The notes: a model not told the origin generated them from the letters alone. A DNA stretch of 64,000 nt from CBFHSF01 sp965658445 (GCA_965658445.1 CBFHSF010000006.1:62001-126000); one strand, 5' to 3'. Shown: positions 19,156 to 28,139, counted from the stretch's first letter. Made by a program: numbers and translations.

Positions 19156-20430
19156 TCAGGCGGTTTGTAAATGCTTGAGTTTGTTCTTGTAAGCCAAAAT
19201 ATCTTCGGCATCCAAAGCAATGACTCTCACACGCGGTTCCTCTAACAATTGGGTAAGTATACTTGTTTTTATCCTTCCTTGTATGTAGGAACCGTCAATT
19301 CCGTGAAAATGAGTGATGACTTCTTCAAATCGACCTACGGGAACTTGCAGCAAATGATCTGCGGCAAAGTGAACCCAAATCTCTGGGTCCTTATTCCAAT
19401 TCGGTGCAAGTTCTGAGTTCAACTCTTTGTATTTGTATCCCTTGGACAAAGCGGACAAGTCGTTGAGAACTCCTAAAGCCGTGGGCCAAGCTCCCGCTCC
19501 GGCACCGGACAAAAATTGATTTTGTCCTAGGGCGCCACCAATCTGTAGGCCGTTGATCTCATTGGATACACGTGAGAGAGGATGGGTGGACGAAACGAAC
19601 TTGGGCAGCACAAACGCCTCTACCGTCTCGCCCACCCTTTGGGCAGTTGCCATTAATATTATGGATTGTCCTCTCTGTGACGCGTATTCAAAATCAGAAG
19701 GTTGTAATCGAGTAATTCCCAGAGTAAAAATATCTTCTGGACGAACCACCAAACCAAAGGCGTAAGCCAACAACAAACAGAGTTTGTAACGGCTGTCCCA
19801 TCCTTCTACATCCAAGCTGAGGTCGGTTTCTGCAAATCCCGCTGCCTGAGCTTCTGCCAAGGCTTCATCGTATGCTGCTTGCCCTTTGGACAATTGAGAT
19901 AGGATGTAATTTGTCGATCCGTTGACTACGCCTTCTAGGTTTTGTACCCATTCGGAATCAAAGTAGTCAGACAAACTGCGAATGGTGGGAATGCCGGCAC
20001 CGCAGGCCGCCTCGTACAAAAGTGGAGTTCCTGTAATTTTTTGCAATTCCAACCAATACTCTAGATTCTCAGCGATGACTTTTTTGTTTGCAGATACCAC
20101 CGGGATGTTAGCACTCAGCGCCTTGTCTATGATGTCAAAAGCGGCTTGAGCATCGTCTATCAATTCTACGATGATGTCAATGTTCTCATCGCCAAAAATA
20201 TCTCCTGACGAGGTGGTAAAGAGCTCGGCCGGAGCCGAGCGTTCTTTACTTGGGTCTGCAATGCAAATGCGTTTAATCACTGCTTTGCTGTAGGGATGAT
20301 TCTCCAAGGTTTGGTAGAGGCCTTCGCCTGTACAACCAAATCCAAAGAGCCCAACGTTTAGCGGGGAAAGACCCGAATTTGTCTTGTCCACTTTTGTTTT
20401 CTCTGTTTGATTTTCTATTGTGCGTGACAT
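19156..20430 (-). CDS. hom: Homoserine dehydrogenase
   Basis: A 424-aa monofunctional homoserine dehydrogenase, NAD(P)H-dependent reduction of aspartate semialdehyde to homoserine. The nucleotide-binding GFGCTGEG is at about 30-37; SANKKVIAEN, EAACGAGIPTIRSL and VVNGSTNYILSQL are the family's central motifs. No aspartokinase domain is fused and the C-terminal ACT-like part is short and divergent. It supplies homoserine to MetB encoded just upstream, whose stop it overlaps by 16 bp. It is under the SAM-I riboswitch as the second gene of the operon. Confidence 0.92.
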   Translation of the reverse strand: MSRTIENQTEKTKVDKTNSGLSPLNVGLFGFGCTGEGLYQTLENHPYSKAVIKRICIADPSKERSAPAELFTTSSGDIFGDENIDIIVELIDDAQAAFDIIDKALSANIPVVSANKKVIAENLEYWLELQKITGTPLLYEAACGAGIPTIRSLSDYFDSEWVQNLEGVVNGSTNYILSQLSKGQAAYDEALAEAQAAGFAETDLSLDVEGWDSRYKLCLLLAYAFGLVVRPEDIFTLGITRLQPSDFEYASQRGQSIILMATAQRVGETVEAFVLPKFVSSTHPLSRVSNEINGLQIGGALGQNQFLSGAGAGAWPTALGVLNDLSALSKGYKYKELNSELAPNWNKDPEIWVHFAADHLLQVPVGRFEEVITHFHGIDGSYIQGRIKTSILTQLLEEPRVRVIALDAEDILAYKNKLKHLQTA

Positions 20431-21617
20431 AGCTCTTCTCGATTTTTGGTTTGGTTAGAGTCTTTGGAGTCGGCCGGTTTCGCGCAAAGCGACAAGGCTT
20501 TTTCCAAATCTTCTCGTAAATCTTCAAAGGCTTCTATGCCTACACTCAATCTATTGGTAGAATCCGAAACGCCTGCGGCTCTGCGAACCTCGTCCGGAGT
20601 ACTCTTGTGCGTCATGGTGGCGGGATGACACAACAAACTCTTCACTCCGCCTAGGCTTTCTGCCAGTTGGAAGTATTGAGTATGGGTCACAAATTCAATG
20701 GCCGCCTCTTGGGTGTCTTCCACCAGTGAAAAGCTGATCACTCCCCCAAAGGCTTTTTGTTGCTTCTGAGCAACTAGGTGATTGGGGTGATGAGAAAGTC
20801 CTGGGTAGTTCACATGCGCCACTTCGGGTTGCTCCTCTAGCCACTGGGCTAGAGACCATGCGGTCTCAGACTGCTGTTGAACGCGAAGGGCCAAGGTTTC
20901 AATCCCGCGAATGGTCAACCAAGAATCCCAAGGCCCCAACACGCCGCCGGTGGCATTTTGCACAAAAGCAATTTCTTCGGCGTCCTCCTGTGTTTTGGAA
21001 ACCACAGTCCCAGCAATGACATCGGAGTGTCCTGCCAAATATTTGGTGGCTGAGTGCAGCACGTAATCGGCGCCCAAGTTCAAGGGCTTTTGCAAGGCAG
21101 GATAAGCAAAGGTGTTGTCCACTACAATCTTGATCTTTGGAGCTCGGCTTCGGATGGCCTGTATGTCAGTGATTTTTAATGTGGGATTGGTGGGAGTTTC
21201 CAACCAAATCAGACGGGTTTTTTCGGAAAGGTATTCCAGAATATTGTCTGGGTTGGTGGTATCTACGTAGTGAACGCGAATGCCCAACTTCTCGTAGATA
21301 TGGGTGAAGCATCTAAAGCTTCCTCCGTAAATGTCGTCTACGGCAATGATCTCATCCCCTGTAGATAGGGTTTTGAGCAATGCGTCTACTGCGGCCAAAC
21401 CGCTGGCAAAAGCACTGGCGCCGTAGCCTCCTTCTAATTTTGCCACGAGCTCTTCTAGGGCTCTGCGCGTGGGATTCCCACTGCGGGCATAATCGTACCC
21501 CTTGTTTACGCCAGGGGCTTCTTGAACAAATGTTGAAGTTTGAAAGACCGCTGTGCTGATTGCTCCGGTTGCTTTGTCTACTCCAACTGAATGAATAATG
21601 AATGTTTCCTCTTTCAT
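20415..21617 (-). CDS. metB: Trans-sulfuration PLP enzyme (cystathionine gamma-synthase / O-acyl-homoserine sulfhydrylase)
   Basis: A 400-aa Cys/Met-metabolism PLP enzyme. Family motifs: YDYARSGNPTRRALE near the N-terminus, ASGLAAVDAL, IYGGSFRCF, and the PLP-lysine in HSATKYLAGHSDVI. The C-terminus has ESLGGVKSLLCHPATMTH, which binds the substrate carboxylate. It could act as cystathionine gamma-synthase or as a direct sulfhydrylase; sequence alone does not decide, so metB is the closest symbol. It is the first gene after the SAM-I riboswitch, with about 115 bp between the terminator and the ATG at 21617. Confidence 0.88.
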   Translation of the reverse strand: MKEETFIIHSVGVDKATGAISTAVFQTSTFVQEAPGVNKGYDYARSGNPTRRALEELVAKLEGGYGASAFASGLAAVDALLKTLSTGDEIIAVDDIYGGSFRCFTHIYEKLGIRVHYVDTTNPDNILEYLSEKTRLIWLETPTNPTLKITDIQAIRSRAPKIKIVVDNTFAYPALQKPLNLGADYVLHSATKYLAGHSDVIAGTVVSKTQEDAEEIAFVQNATGGVLGPWDSWLTIRGIETLALRVQQQSETAWSLAQWLEEQPEVAHVNYPGLSHHPNHLVAQKQQKAFGGVISFSLVEDTQEAAIEFVTHTQYFQLAESLGGVKSLLCHPATMTHKSTPDEVRRAAGVSDSTNRLSVGIEAFEDLREDLEKALSLCAKPADSKDSNQTKNREELCHAQ

Positions 21618-21732
21618 AATGATTGATTTAAAGGAAACTTACTCTGTTGAAGAAGGTCAATGGAAAATGAGAACCAGGAGGATTTGCTTCTAGTCGTTTG
21701 GAGAGTAGGAACTCTCTAAAACGAATGGTCTA

Positions 21733-21769
21733 TAAAAAACAAAATCCCTCCTGATAAGTCAGAAGAGAT
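21733..21769 (-). terminator. SAM-I riboswitch intrinsic terminator
   Basis: On the minus strand, ATCTCTTCTGA and TCAGGAGGGAT pair over 11 bp (two G-U pairs) with loop CTTA and are followed by TTTGTTTTTT. The 5' arm and loop (21767-21753) can instead pair with 21812-21798 at the 3' end of the aptamer P1 helix (about 13 of 15 positions). This gives a classic antiterminator/terminator choice with SAM binding favouring termination. Confidence 0.85.
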
Positions 21770-21806
21770 CGTCGTGTATGCTAGCTGTACAGTAAAACTC
21801 TACTCA

Positions 21807-21928
21807 CCTATCTACCTCTCTTGCGAGAGCAGGAATTAGCACCTTGCCCAGCATTTGCTAAGATTTGCGCACACTGTGTAGGTTGCTAAGGTTTCTCAGG
21901 GCCATGTCCCTCCACCTTTCTGGATAAG
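21807..21928 (-). ncRNA. SAM-I riboswitch (S-box) aptamer
   Basis: The minus strand shows the S-box core in order: P1 5' arm CTTATC, AGAAAGGTGGAGGGA, GGCCC, GAAACC, GCAACC, then AAGGTGCTAATTCC and the closing P1 3' arm GATAGG. It binds S-adenosylmethionine and should switch off the metB-hom-metH-metF operon when SAM is plentiful. A terminator hairpin follows at 21769-21733. The promoter boxes lie 28-59 bp upstream. Confidence 0.95.
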
Positions 21929-21955
21929 TCTCTAATTGTTGTAAAGAACGAGCCT

Positions 21956-21987
21956 CAAAGGTAAAGTCATAGAATTTTAGAAATCAA
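21956..21987 (-). promoter_or_regulatory. Promoter of the metB operon leader
   Basis: The minus strand has TACCTTTG (21963-21956), an exact match to the Bacteroidota -7 box TAnnTTTG, with TTG (21987-21985) 21 bp upstream as the -33 box. Transcription would start about 20 bp before riboswitch helix P1. Confidence 0.7.
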
Positions 21988-22098
21988 GCTTTCGCTGAAA
22001 AAAAACGAAATATTTTTTCAATCCATTGAAAAACAAATAGATACAAAATGAAAATTTCCACACTGTAAGAATGTACGGAGATATTGGACGGTGAAGTC
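21988..22098. other. Spacer between the divergent met promoters
   Basis: About 110 bp of AT-rich sequence between the promoters of the metB operon (minus) and metK (plus). I see no gene, repeat or clear operator in it. Confidence 0.6.
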
Positions 22099-22127
22099 TT
22101 GATTTTCCACCCATTTGTTTACATTTG
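22099..22127 (+). promoter_or_regulatory. Promoter of metK
   Basis: TACATTTG (22120-22127) matches the Bacteroidota -7 box TAnnTTTG exactly, and TTG (22099-22101) lies 18 bp upstream as a -33 box. The leader to the metK ATG would be about 110 nt; I see no riboswitch in it. Confidence 0.65.
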
Positions 22128-22246
22128 AAGCCGTGGAAAAATTTGTCTGATTGCGACCACTTAAAAAATGCTAAAGCAGTATTCTCAACTCGCACCCTCG
22201 GACTCTTCTGCGCTTATTTTAGAATTTCAAAATTTAGAAAGACAGT

Positions 22247-23497
22247 ATGAGTTATTTCTTTACCTCAGAATCCGTTTCTGAAGGACACCCCGATAAAATT
22301 GCCGATCAAATTTCTGATGCCCTCATTGACCATTTCTTGGCCTTTGACCCCGATTCCAAAGTAGCTTGCGAAACCATGGTTACTACGGGTCAAGTGGTAT
22401 TGGCAGGAGAAGTTAAGTCGGATACCTACCTAGACGTTCAAAAGATTGCCCGTGAGGTAATTGCCAAGATTGGTTACACCAAATCAGACTACATGTTTGA
22501 GGCCAACTCTTGTGGTATTCTCTCTGCGATTCACGAGCAGTCTGCGGACATCAACCAAGGAGTAGACAGAGGTTCTATTGAGGATCAAGGTGCCGGTGAC
22601 CAAGGAATGATGTTTGGATACGCCACCAATGAGACGGCCAACTACATGCCACTAGCATTGGACTTGAGCCACGCCATTCTCAAAGAATTAGCGGATATGC
22701 GAAGAGAAAACTCAGACATCACCTACCTAAGACCCGACGCCAAGAGTCAGGTAACCATCGAGTACTCTGACGAGCACGTGCCCCTTCGCATCAAGGACAT
22801 CGTAATTTCTACACAGCACGATGACTTTGGAGCTGAAGCCGAAATGTTGGCACAAATCAAAAAAGACTTAGTAGAGATCGTAATGCCTCGCGTGATTGCC
22901 GCGCAATCGGAGGGCATTAAAGCGCTCTTTAACGACGATATCGTTTACCACATCAACCCGACGGGTAAGTTTGTGATTGGAGGACCGCACGGAGACACGG
23001 GATTGACCGGTCGCAAAATCATCGTAGACACTTACGGAGGTAAGGGAGCTCACGGTGGCGGTGCCTTCTCTGGAAAGGACCCCAGTAAAGTAGACCGCTC
23101 TGCGGCTTATGCCATGCGCCACGTGGCCAAAAACATGGTAGCAGCGGGTGTTGCAGACCAAATGTTGGTTCAGGTTTCTTACGCCATTGGAGTGGCAAAA
23201 CCCATGGGTGTTTTTGTTGATACCTACGGAACGTCTAAGGTGGACAAGACCGATGGTGAAATGGCGGAAATCATCCAGCAATTGTGGAACCTCAAGCCCG
23301 GTTACATTGAAAGAGACTTGAAATTGAGAAACCCGATTTACTCGGACTCTGCGGCTTACGGTCACATGGGACGAAAAAATGAAGTGGTTACCAAGACCTT
23401 TGAGCGTCCAGGAGAAACCATTACTCGTGAAGTAGAACTCTTTACTTGGGAAGCGCTTAACCGCGTAGATGACGTTAAAAAGGCATTTGGACTATAG
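22247..23497 (+). CDS. metK: S-adenosylmethionine synthetase
   Basis: A 416-aa MetK, slightly longer than the E. coli enzyme. It makes SAM from methionine and ATP. Signatures are SESVSEGHPDKIADQISDA at the N-terminus, DQGAGDQGMMFGYA, and the glycine-rich GGGAFSGKDPSKVDRSAAY. It is divergent from the SAM-I-controlled methionine operon, so the enzyme that makes the riboswitch ligand shares its regulatory region. It is followed by its own terminator. Confidence 0.97.
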   Translation: MSYFFTSESVSEGHPDKIADQISDALIDHFLAFDPDSKVACETMVTTGQVVLAGEVKSDTYLDVQKIAREVIAKIGYTKSDYMFEANSCGILSAIHEQSADINQGVDRGSIEDQGAGDQGMMFGYATNETANYMPLALDLSHAILKELADMRRENSDITYLRPDAKSQVTIEYSDEHVPLRIKDIVISTQHDDFGAEAEMLAQIKKDLVEIVMPRVIAAQSEGIKALFNDDIVYHINPTGKFVIGGPHGDTGLTGRKIIVDTYGGKGAHGGGAFSGKDPSKVDRSAAYAMRHVAKNMVAAGVADQMLVQVSYAIGVAKPMGVFVDTYGTSKVDKTDGEMAEIIQQLWNLKPGYIERDLKLRNPIYSDSAAYGHMGRKNEVVTKTFERPGETITREVELFTWEALNRVDDVKKAFGL

Positions 23498-23531
23498 AGA
23501 ACATCCTCCAAGCGGAGTATCAAAAAACACA

Positions 23532-23565
23532 AAGATCCATGGCTGTTGCTGTGGGTCTTTTTTTT
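23532..23565 (+). terminator. Rho-independent terminator after metK
   Basis: AAGATCCATGGC pairs with GCTGTGGGTCTT over 12 bp (with G-U pairs), loop TGTT, followed by a run of eight T. It lies 34 bp after the metK stop. Confidence 0.85.
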
Positions 23566-23598
23566 GGCTTATCTTGTTATTAGTCAAATTTCCTAATC

Positions 23599-24150
23599 AT
23601 GAACAAGACAATTCTTAAATCTCTATTTATTTCCTTGCTCTTGATTGCTTGTTCTACCCCGCAGAACACGTATCAAAGCGGAAAAATCCATGGTGATCTC
23701 AATGAAGCCGAACTCCTCGCAATGCTAGACCTCACGTATTGGAGATTTCACGCCCCTACGGAACCCTTGCACAGTTATGATTTGGAAGTGCTTACGTATA
23801 GAGATTTGGAATACACCCCTACTCCACCCGGTGAGCCCAATTGTTTGTTAAGTGTTCATATCCCTAGCGCTCCCGTACCGGTTTCCAATCCACAATACAA
23901 GCAGTCGTCCTTAGACGTTGTGTACAAAGTCATGGCCGATGGATCCTCCAAAACACAGTCCGTAGAAATTCCCACGGGCCCTGGGGTGTTGAGAGCGCTT
24001 TACAGCGAACCCAAGTACTACCAGACGGACAGAGAGAACATTATTGTCTTGGGGCATTTTGAATACAATATGAGTTCCAGTGGAACCCAATGGGAAAGGA
24101 AGGCGATGTTGGTTTTGGATTTGAGTTATGAGGCGCTTATTGGGGAGTAA
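23599..24150 (+). CDS. Hypothetical lipoprotein
   Basis: A 183-aa protein with a lipoprotein signal (MNKTILKSLF to LLLIACSTPQ, Cys at about 19). I do not recognise the mature domain. It is mixed alpha/beta by composition, with a Pro-rich stretch (YTPTPPGEPNC) and a C-terminal strand-rich end (NIIVLGHFEYNMSSSGTQWE). It is a single-gene unit: metK's terminator lies upstream and a weaker hairpin with a T-run follows. Localisation in the periplasm or outer membrane is inferred from the lipobox. Confidence 0.7.
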   Translation: MNKTILKSLFISLLLIACSTPQNTYQSGKIHGDLNEAELLAMLDLTYWRFHAPTEPLHSYDLEVLTYRDLEYTPTPPGEPNCLLSVHIPSAPVPVSNPQYKQSSLDVVYKVMADGSSKTQSVEIPTGPGVLRALYSEPKYYQTDRENIIVLGHFEYNMSSSGTQWERKAMLVLDLSYEALIGE

Positions 24151-24173
24151 CTAAAAAAGACCTTTTTTTACTG

Positions 24174-24203
24174 GGCATCCTAAAATGGTGCCTTTCTTTT
24201 TTT
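24174..24203 (+). terminator. Probable weak terminator
   Basis: GGCATC pairs with GGTGCC (6 bp, one G-U) over loop CTAAAAT and is followed by TTTCTTTTTTT. It sits 23 bp after the lipoprotein stop. Confidence 0.5.
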
Positions 24204-24236
24204 CCTTAAATTAATGACACTAATAATCAAACCACT

Positions 24237-25805
24237 ATGAATAGGAAGATTCAATCCTTGCTATTTGCTTCGGCAGCAATGGCAGTTATTGCGTGTAGCG
24301 AAAGTAATCAAGGTGACACGACATCTAATCAAACCTCGCAAAGCGCAGAGACCCCTGCGGCTACCACTCCCAAAAAATACTCCCAAACCACCGAGATTCC
24401 CGACGGGATTACCTCGCCCAATGTGGTAAATACCTTCGCAGGTGAATTGGAATTTTTTGACGGTGTGCCTACCCCCGAAACGGAAAAAACCGTTTACAAC
24501 TACATAGACTTGCAAAATGCTGTAGATGCGTATACCAAGGGAATCCACATCGCTTCTATGGAAGCTATGAAGCAGGGAAACCTGACATTTGGTCCCGCCA
24601 ACGAAACGGTTTTGATCTTTGAGGAATTGATGGATTCCAAATCTCTATTCTTAACGGCCAACACTACCTCTGTGTACATGTCCGCTTGGTTGCACTTGGG
24701 CGATGAACCCATGGTTTTGGAAACTCCACCAGATGTTTTGGGAATTATTGACGATCACTTTTTCAAATACGTTGCGGACTTTGGACGCCTTGGACCTGAC
24801 CGTGGACAAGGTGGAAAATTCTTAATTCTACCTCCAGGGTACGAAGGGGATGTTCCCGATGGATACTTTGTAAAACAAGCCAATACCCATGAGCATTGGA
24901 TTATTTGGAGAGGTTTCCAAGTAGACGGAGACCCTCAGCCTGCAGTTCGTGCTACCAAAGAGACCTTTAAGATTTACCCCCTCTCTCAAGCGGACAATCC
25001 TCCAGCAATGAACTTTGTCAATGTATCAGGAAAGGAGTTCAATACCATCCACAAGATGGACGAGAGAATTTACGAAGAAATCAACGCGGTAATTCAAGCA
25101 GAACCTTCTGCGGCTGAAAACCCAGAAATCTTGGGAAGCCTTGCCGCCATTGGCATTGTAAAGGGAGAAGAATTTAAACCCGACGCTCGCATGCAGGAGA
25201 TTTTGGTGGAGGCCTCTAAATTGGGATCTGCCATTGTAAGGACGCAAATGGCCAAGCCTCGCAGCGAATACCTCTACAAGTTCCCCGGCACAAAATGGCT
25301 CAATCCATTGGCCTACAAGAGTTACTTGTTTGAGCACGATGGTGTGAGATTGTTGGACGCACGCAGCGCCTTCCACTTCTACGCCACGGGGATAACTCCC
25401 GCCATGTCTATGAAGATTATTGGAAAGGGTTCTCAGTACGCCATTGCCTACTCTGACTCCGACGGAAACACTTTTGACGGTGCAAAGACCTACAAATTCC
25501 ACATTCCGGCCAATCCGCCCATGAAGGATTTCTGGTCTTTTACCATTTACGACAACCAGACGCGTTCCATGCTTCAAACCGATCAGCGATTCCCAGGAAT
25601 TGACAACAACCAAGAGGGATTGATTCAGAACGAGGACGGCAGCTGGGATATCTACATTGGACCCGAAGCCCCAGAGGGCATGGAGAACAACTGGATACAA
25701 ACCATTCCTGGAAAGGGTTGGAATACCATTTTTAGACTGTACGGTCCCCTAGAACCCTGGTTCGACGGAGAGTGGTATCCTTCCGATGCAGTTTTGGTGG
25801 ATTAG
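24237..25805 (+). CDS. DUF1254/DUF1214 domain lipoprotein
   Basis: A 522-aa exported lipoprotein (lipobox AVIACS). A Ser/Thr/Ala-rich linker is followed by DUF1254 (about 75-250: YIDLQNAVDAYTKG, TLFANTTS-like FLTANTTSVYMSAW, GPDRGQGGKFLILPPGYEG) and DUF1214 at the C-terminus (about 390-515: NPPMKDFWSFTIYDNQTRSM, NEDGSWDIYIGPEAPEG, WNTIFRLYGPLEPWF). These domains usually occur together; their biochemical role is not known. A paralogue at 38211-39701 sits next to a DcaP-like porin, and this one sits before a sulfatase. It is thus probably part of an uptake or processing system for an extracellular compound. Confidence 0.88.
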   Translation: MNRKIQSLLFASAAMAVIACSESNQGDTTSNQTSQSAETPAATTPKKYSQTTEIPDGITSPNVVNTFAGELEFFDGVPTPETEKTVYNYIDLQNAVDAYTKGIHIASMEAMKQGNLTFGPANETVLIFEELMDSKSLFLTANTTSVYMSAWLHLGDEPMVLETPPDVLGIIDDHFFKYVADFGRLGPDRGQGGKFLILPPGYEGDVPDGYFVKQANTHEHWIIWRGFQVDGDPQPAVRATKETFKIYPLSQADNPPAMNFVNVSGKEFNTIHKMDERIYEEINAVIQAEPSAAENPEILGSLAAIGIVKGEEFKPDARMQEILVEASKLGSAIVRTQMAKPRSEYLYKFPGTKWLNPLAYKSYLFEHDGVRLLDARSAFHFYATGITPAMSMKIIGKGSQYAIAYSDSDGNTFDGAKTYKFHIPANPPMKDFWSFTIYDNQTRSMLQTDQRFPGIDNNQEGLIQNEDGSWDIYIGPEAPEGMENNWIQTIPGKGWNTIFRLYGPLEPWFDGEWYPSDAVLVD

Positions 25806-25866
25806 GAAATGGTCTTTGCAGCATGCCCGTCCTACCAAAAACCATTGACAACTAATACCGAGGAAA

Positions 25867-26338
25867 TCGGCTCGCGCTTTACGTGTTCTACGCCATTACG
25901 GCCATGACCGTTGTACGCAGCTGCATTCACCTCTTAGCCGCGGATGGCGGTGCGCAAAGCATCGCCACCATTCCGTTGGACCCACCTTCAATAGATACAA
26001 TTGTTGATCCCGATGAGCCAGAAATCATTCTTCTCATCGACAGTCATCATTTTGTAGATACCAGAGGCTTCTGTTCTTTGAGAAAAATCAAAACCGTTGA
26101 CGAATTCTTGGAAACGATGGATGAAATCCAAAACCAATTTCACGAGAGTGATATTGCTTATGAAAACAAAAGGGTTTTGCTGTATAAGGCGCAATCTCTT
26201 GATTTCGTTCCGAGCATATACTATGTACGCGAAAGAATGGACAGACCTTTGGCATAATACAGAGCCATTACCGTGCACTATGATCTCGTAGTCAACGGGT
26301 ACCCTTTGAAATACGATGTGGTTTTTCAAGTGGAATAA
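25867..26338 (+). pseudogene. Degraded membrane/secreted protein gene with in-frame TAA
   Basis: An open frame begins without a clear start near 25867 and reads LYVFYAITAMTVVRSCIHLL then GGAQSIATIPLD. That resembles the single membrane segment and following motif of a small hypothetical membrane protein. The frame meets a TAA at 26255-26257, yet continues in the same frame with YRAITVHYDLVVNGYPLKY and a second stop at 26336-26338. The Leu-Tyr start has no ATG, so the N-terminus is also lost. The part from DEPEIILLID on may be a different domain. I infer a decayed gene of about 155 codons. It lies between DUF1254 and a sulfatase. Confidence 0.6.
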
Positions 26339-26533
26339 TAAATGATTTGGACTATGTAGGTTTATTTGTGACCAAATCCAGAAAAGTCAATTTATTTTCT
26401 ACTTATAAATCGTTGATAGTAAAGGCAGTACATTAGGGCTGCTTTTTTATTGAGAATCCCGATTTGTAGTGCTTTTCTTTCGTACATTACTGCCACTAAT
26501 TTCAATCACAACAATAACCACAACAACTTCTAT

Positions 26534-28036
26534 ATGAAATTCAGATTACTTTCTGCGTTTTTGGCTTTGGCTACTATGCTGAGTGCCCAAGACAAGCCCA
26601 ACATCCTTGTGATTTGGGGAGATGACATCGGTTGGGCCAACATCAGTGCTTACAACCACGGTGTAATGGGCTACAAAACCCCCAACATCGATAGAATTGC
26701 CAATGAGGGCGCCATGTTTACTGATTGGTATGCGCAGCAGTCTTGTACTGCCGGACGTGCCGCGTTTATCTTGGGACAACACCCCTTCCGTACCGGTCTT
26801 TTGACCATCGGAATGCCCGGTGACAAACAAGGGATTCGCGATGATCAGCCTACCATTGCCGAGCTTTTAAGAGATGAGGGTTACACCTCTGGGCAATTTG
26901 GAAAGAACCACTTGGGAGACAGAGACGAGCACTTGCCAACCAATCACGGTTTTGATGAGTTCTTCGGAAATCTTTACCACCTCAATGCAGAGGAAGAGCC
27001 CGAATCGTACTACTACCCAAAAGACCCCGAATTCAGAAAGAAATTTGGACCTCGCGGAGTCTTGCACTCGACGGCGGATGGAAACATCAAGGATACGGGG
27101 CCATTGACCAAAAAGAGAATGGAGACTGCGGATCAAGAATTCACAGACGCGGCCATTGCTTTTATTGAAAAAGCTCACGCCGAAGGCAAGCCCTTCTTTG
27201 TATGGTTGAGCGCGACTCGTATGCACGTTTGGACTCACCTTAGAGAAGAGAGCGAAGGCGTTACCGGCATCGGTCTATACCCCGATGGAATGGTGGAACA
27301 CGACAAAGAAATTGGTCGCGTATTGGACAAGCTAGAAGAGCTGGGAATTATCGACAATACCATCATCATGTACTCTACCGACAACGGGGCTGAGAAATTT
27401 ACATGGCCTGACGGAGGAACCACTCCTTTTGCGGGAGAAAAGGGTTCTACTTGGGAAGGTGGATTTAGAGTTCCCTGTGCCATTCGCTGGCCTGGGGTTA
27501 TTGAGCCTGGAACGGTAGACAACAACATCTACTCTCACGAGGATATGATGCCTACGCTTTTAGCGGCAGCCGGTGTGGACGATGTAAAAGAGAAGCTTTT
27601 GAAAGGTTACAAAGCCAATGGCAAGAACTTTAAATGTCACTTAGACGGATACAATCAAATGCCCTTTTGGCAAGGTAAAGAGGAAGAAGCGCCAAGAAAG
27701 GAAATCTTCTACTTTGATGCCGGAGGAAACCTAAATGCCTTGAGATATGGAAACTGGAAAATCCACTTTGCCATCATGGAAGGTTCCATCAATGAAGCCT
27801 ACCGCAAAACGCCCTCTTGGCCAATTGTAATCAACCTTAGAGCCGATCCCTATGAGGTATCATGGAAATCAGCCATGTACACCAAGTGGTACGGAGAAAA
27901 TATGTGGCTCTTTGTGCCCGCCCAAGCCTATGTGGGTCAGTTCTTAAAAACATTTGAAGAATTCCCGCCGGTTTCTGGAGGTTCTCTAGGAATTGACAAG
28001 GTGGTACAAACCCTAGGAAGTCGACCGCAGAATTAA
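26534..28036 (+). CDS. Arylsulfatase (formylglycine-type), second copy
   Basis: A 500-aa sulfatase. I place the start at 26534 (MKFRLLSAF), where a normal signal peptide ending LSAQ begins; the frame is open further upstream to 26450, but that part is Asn-rich and unlike a leader. The active site is C71-T-A-G-R, with metal Asp in WGDDIG. It is closely similar along its length to the sulfatase at 2567-4105 (same VIWGDDIG, GKNHLGD, NHGFDEFFGNLYHLN, AQAYVGQFLKTFEE), so it is a paralogue from duplication. Periplasmic sulfate-ester hydrolysis is the expected activity. Confidence 0.9.
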   Translation: MKFRLLSAFLALATMLSAQDKPNILVIWGDDIGWANISAYNHGVMGYKTPNIDRIANEGAMFTDWYAQQSCTAGRAAFILGQHPFRTGLLTIGMPGDKQGIRDDQPTIAELLRDEGYTSGQFGKNHLGDRDEHLPTNHGFDEFFGNLYHLNAEEEPESYYYPKDPEFRKKFGPRGVLHSTADGNIKDTGPLTKKRMETADQEFTDAAIAFIEKAHAEGKPFFVWLSATRMHVWTHLREESEGVTGIGLYPDGMVEHDKEIGRVLDKLEELGIIDNTIIMYSTDNGAEKFTWPDGGTTPFAGEKGSTWEGGFRVPCAIRWPGVIEPGTVDNNIYSHEDMMPTLLAAAGVDDVKEKLLKGYKANGKNFKCHLDGYNQMPFWQGKEEEAPRKEIFYFDAGGNLNALRYGNWKIHFAIMEGSINEAYRKTPSWPIVINLRADPYEVSWKSAMYTKWYGENMWLFVPAQAYVGQFLKTFEEFPPVSGGSLGIDKVVQTLGSRPQN

Positions 28037-28067
28037 GCCCCCTACTTTCCTACAACATAACCTACAC

Positions 28068-28105
28068 GCCCCGAGGACTTTTTCAAGATCTCGGGGCTTT
28101 TTTTT
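28068..28105 (+). terminator. Rho-independent terminator after sulfatase 2
   Basis: GCCCCGAG and CTCGGGGC form a perfect 8-bp stem over a 14-nt loop, followed by eight T. The longest frame of the next gene starts inside the T-run (28104), so its true start is further downstream. Confidence 0.88.
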
Positions 28106-28139
28106 GAATATCTTCGTGACGAAAAGAAATACTACTCTA

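Noticed and set aside
25026..25700. 224-codon minus-strand frame inside the DUF1254 gene
   Set aside because: It lies wholly within a well-supported plus-strand gene and has no recognisable protein features.
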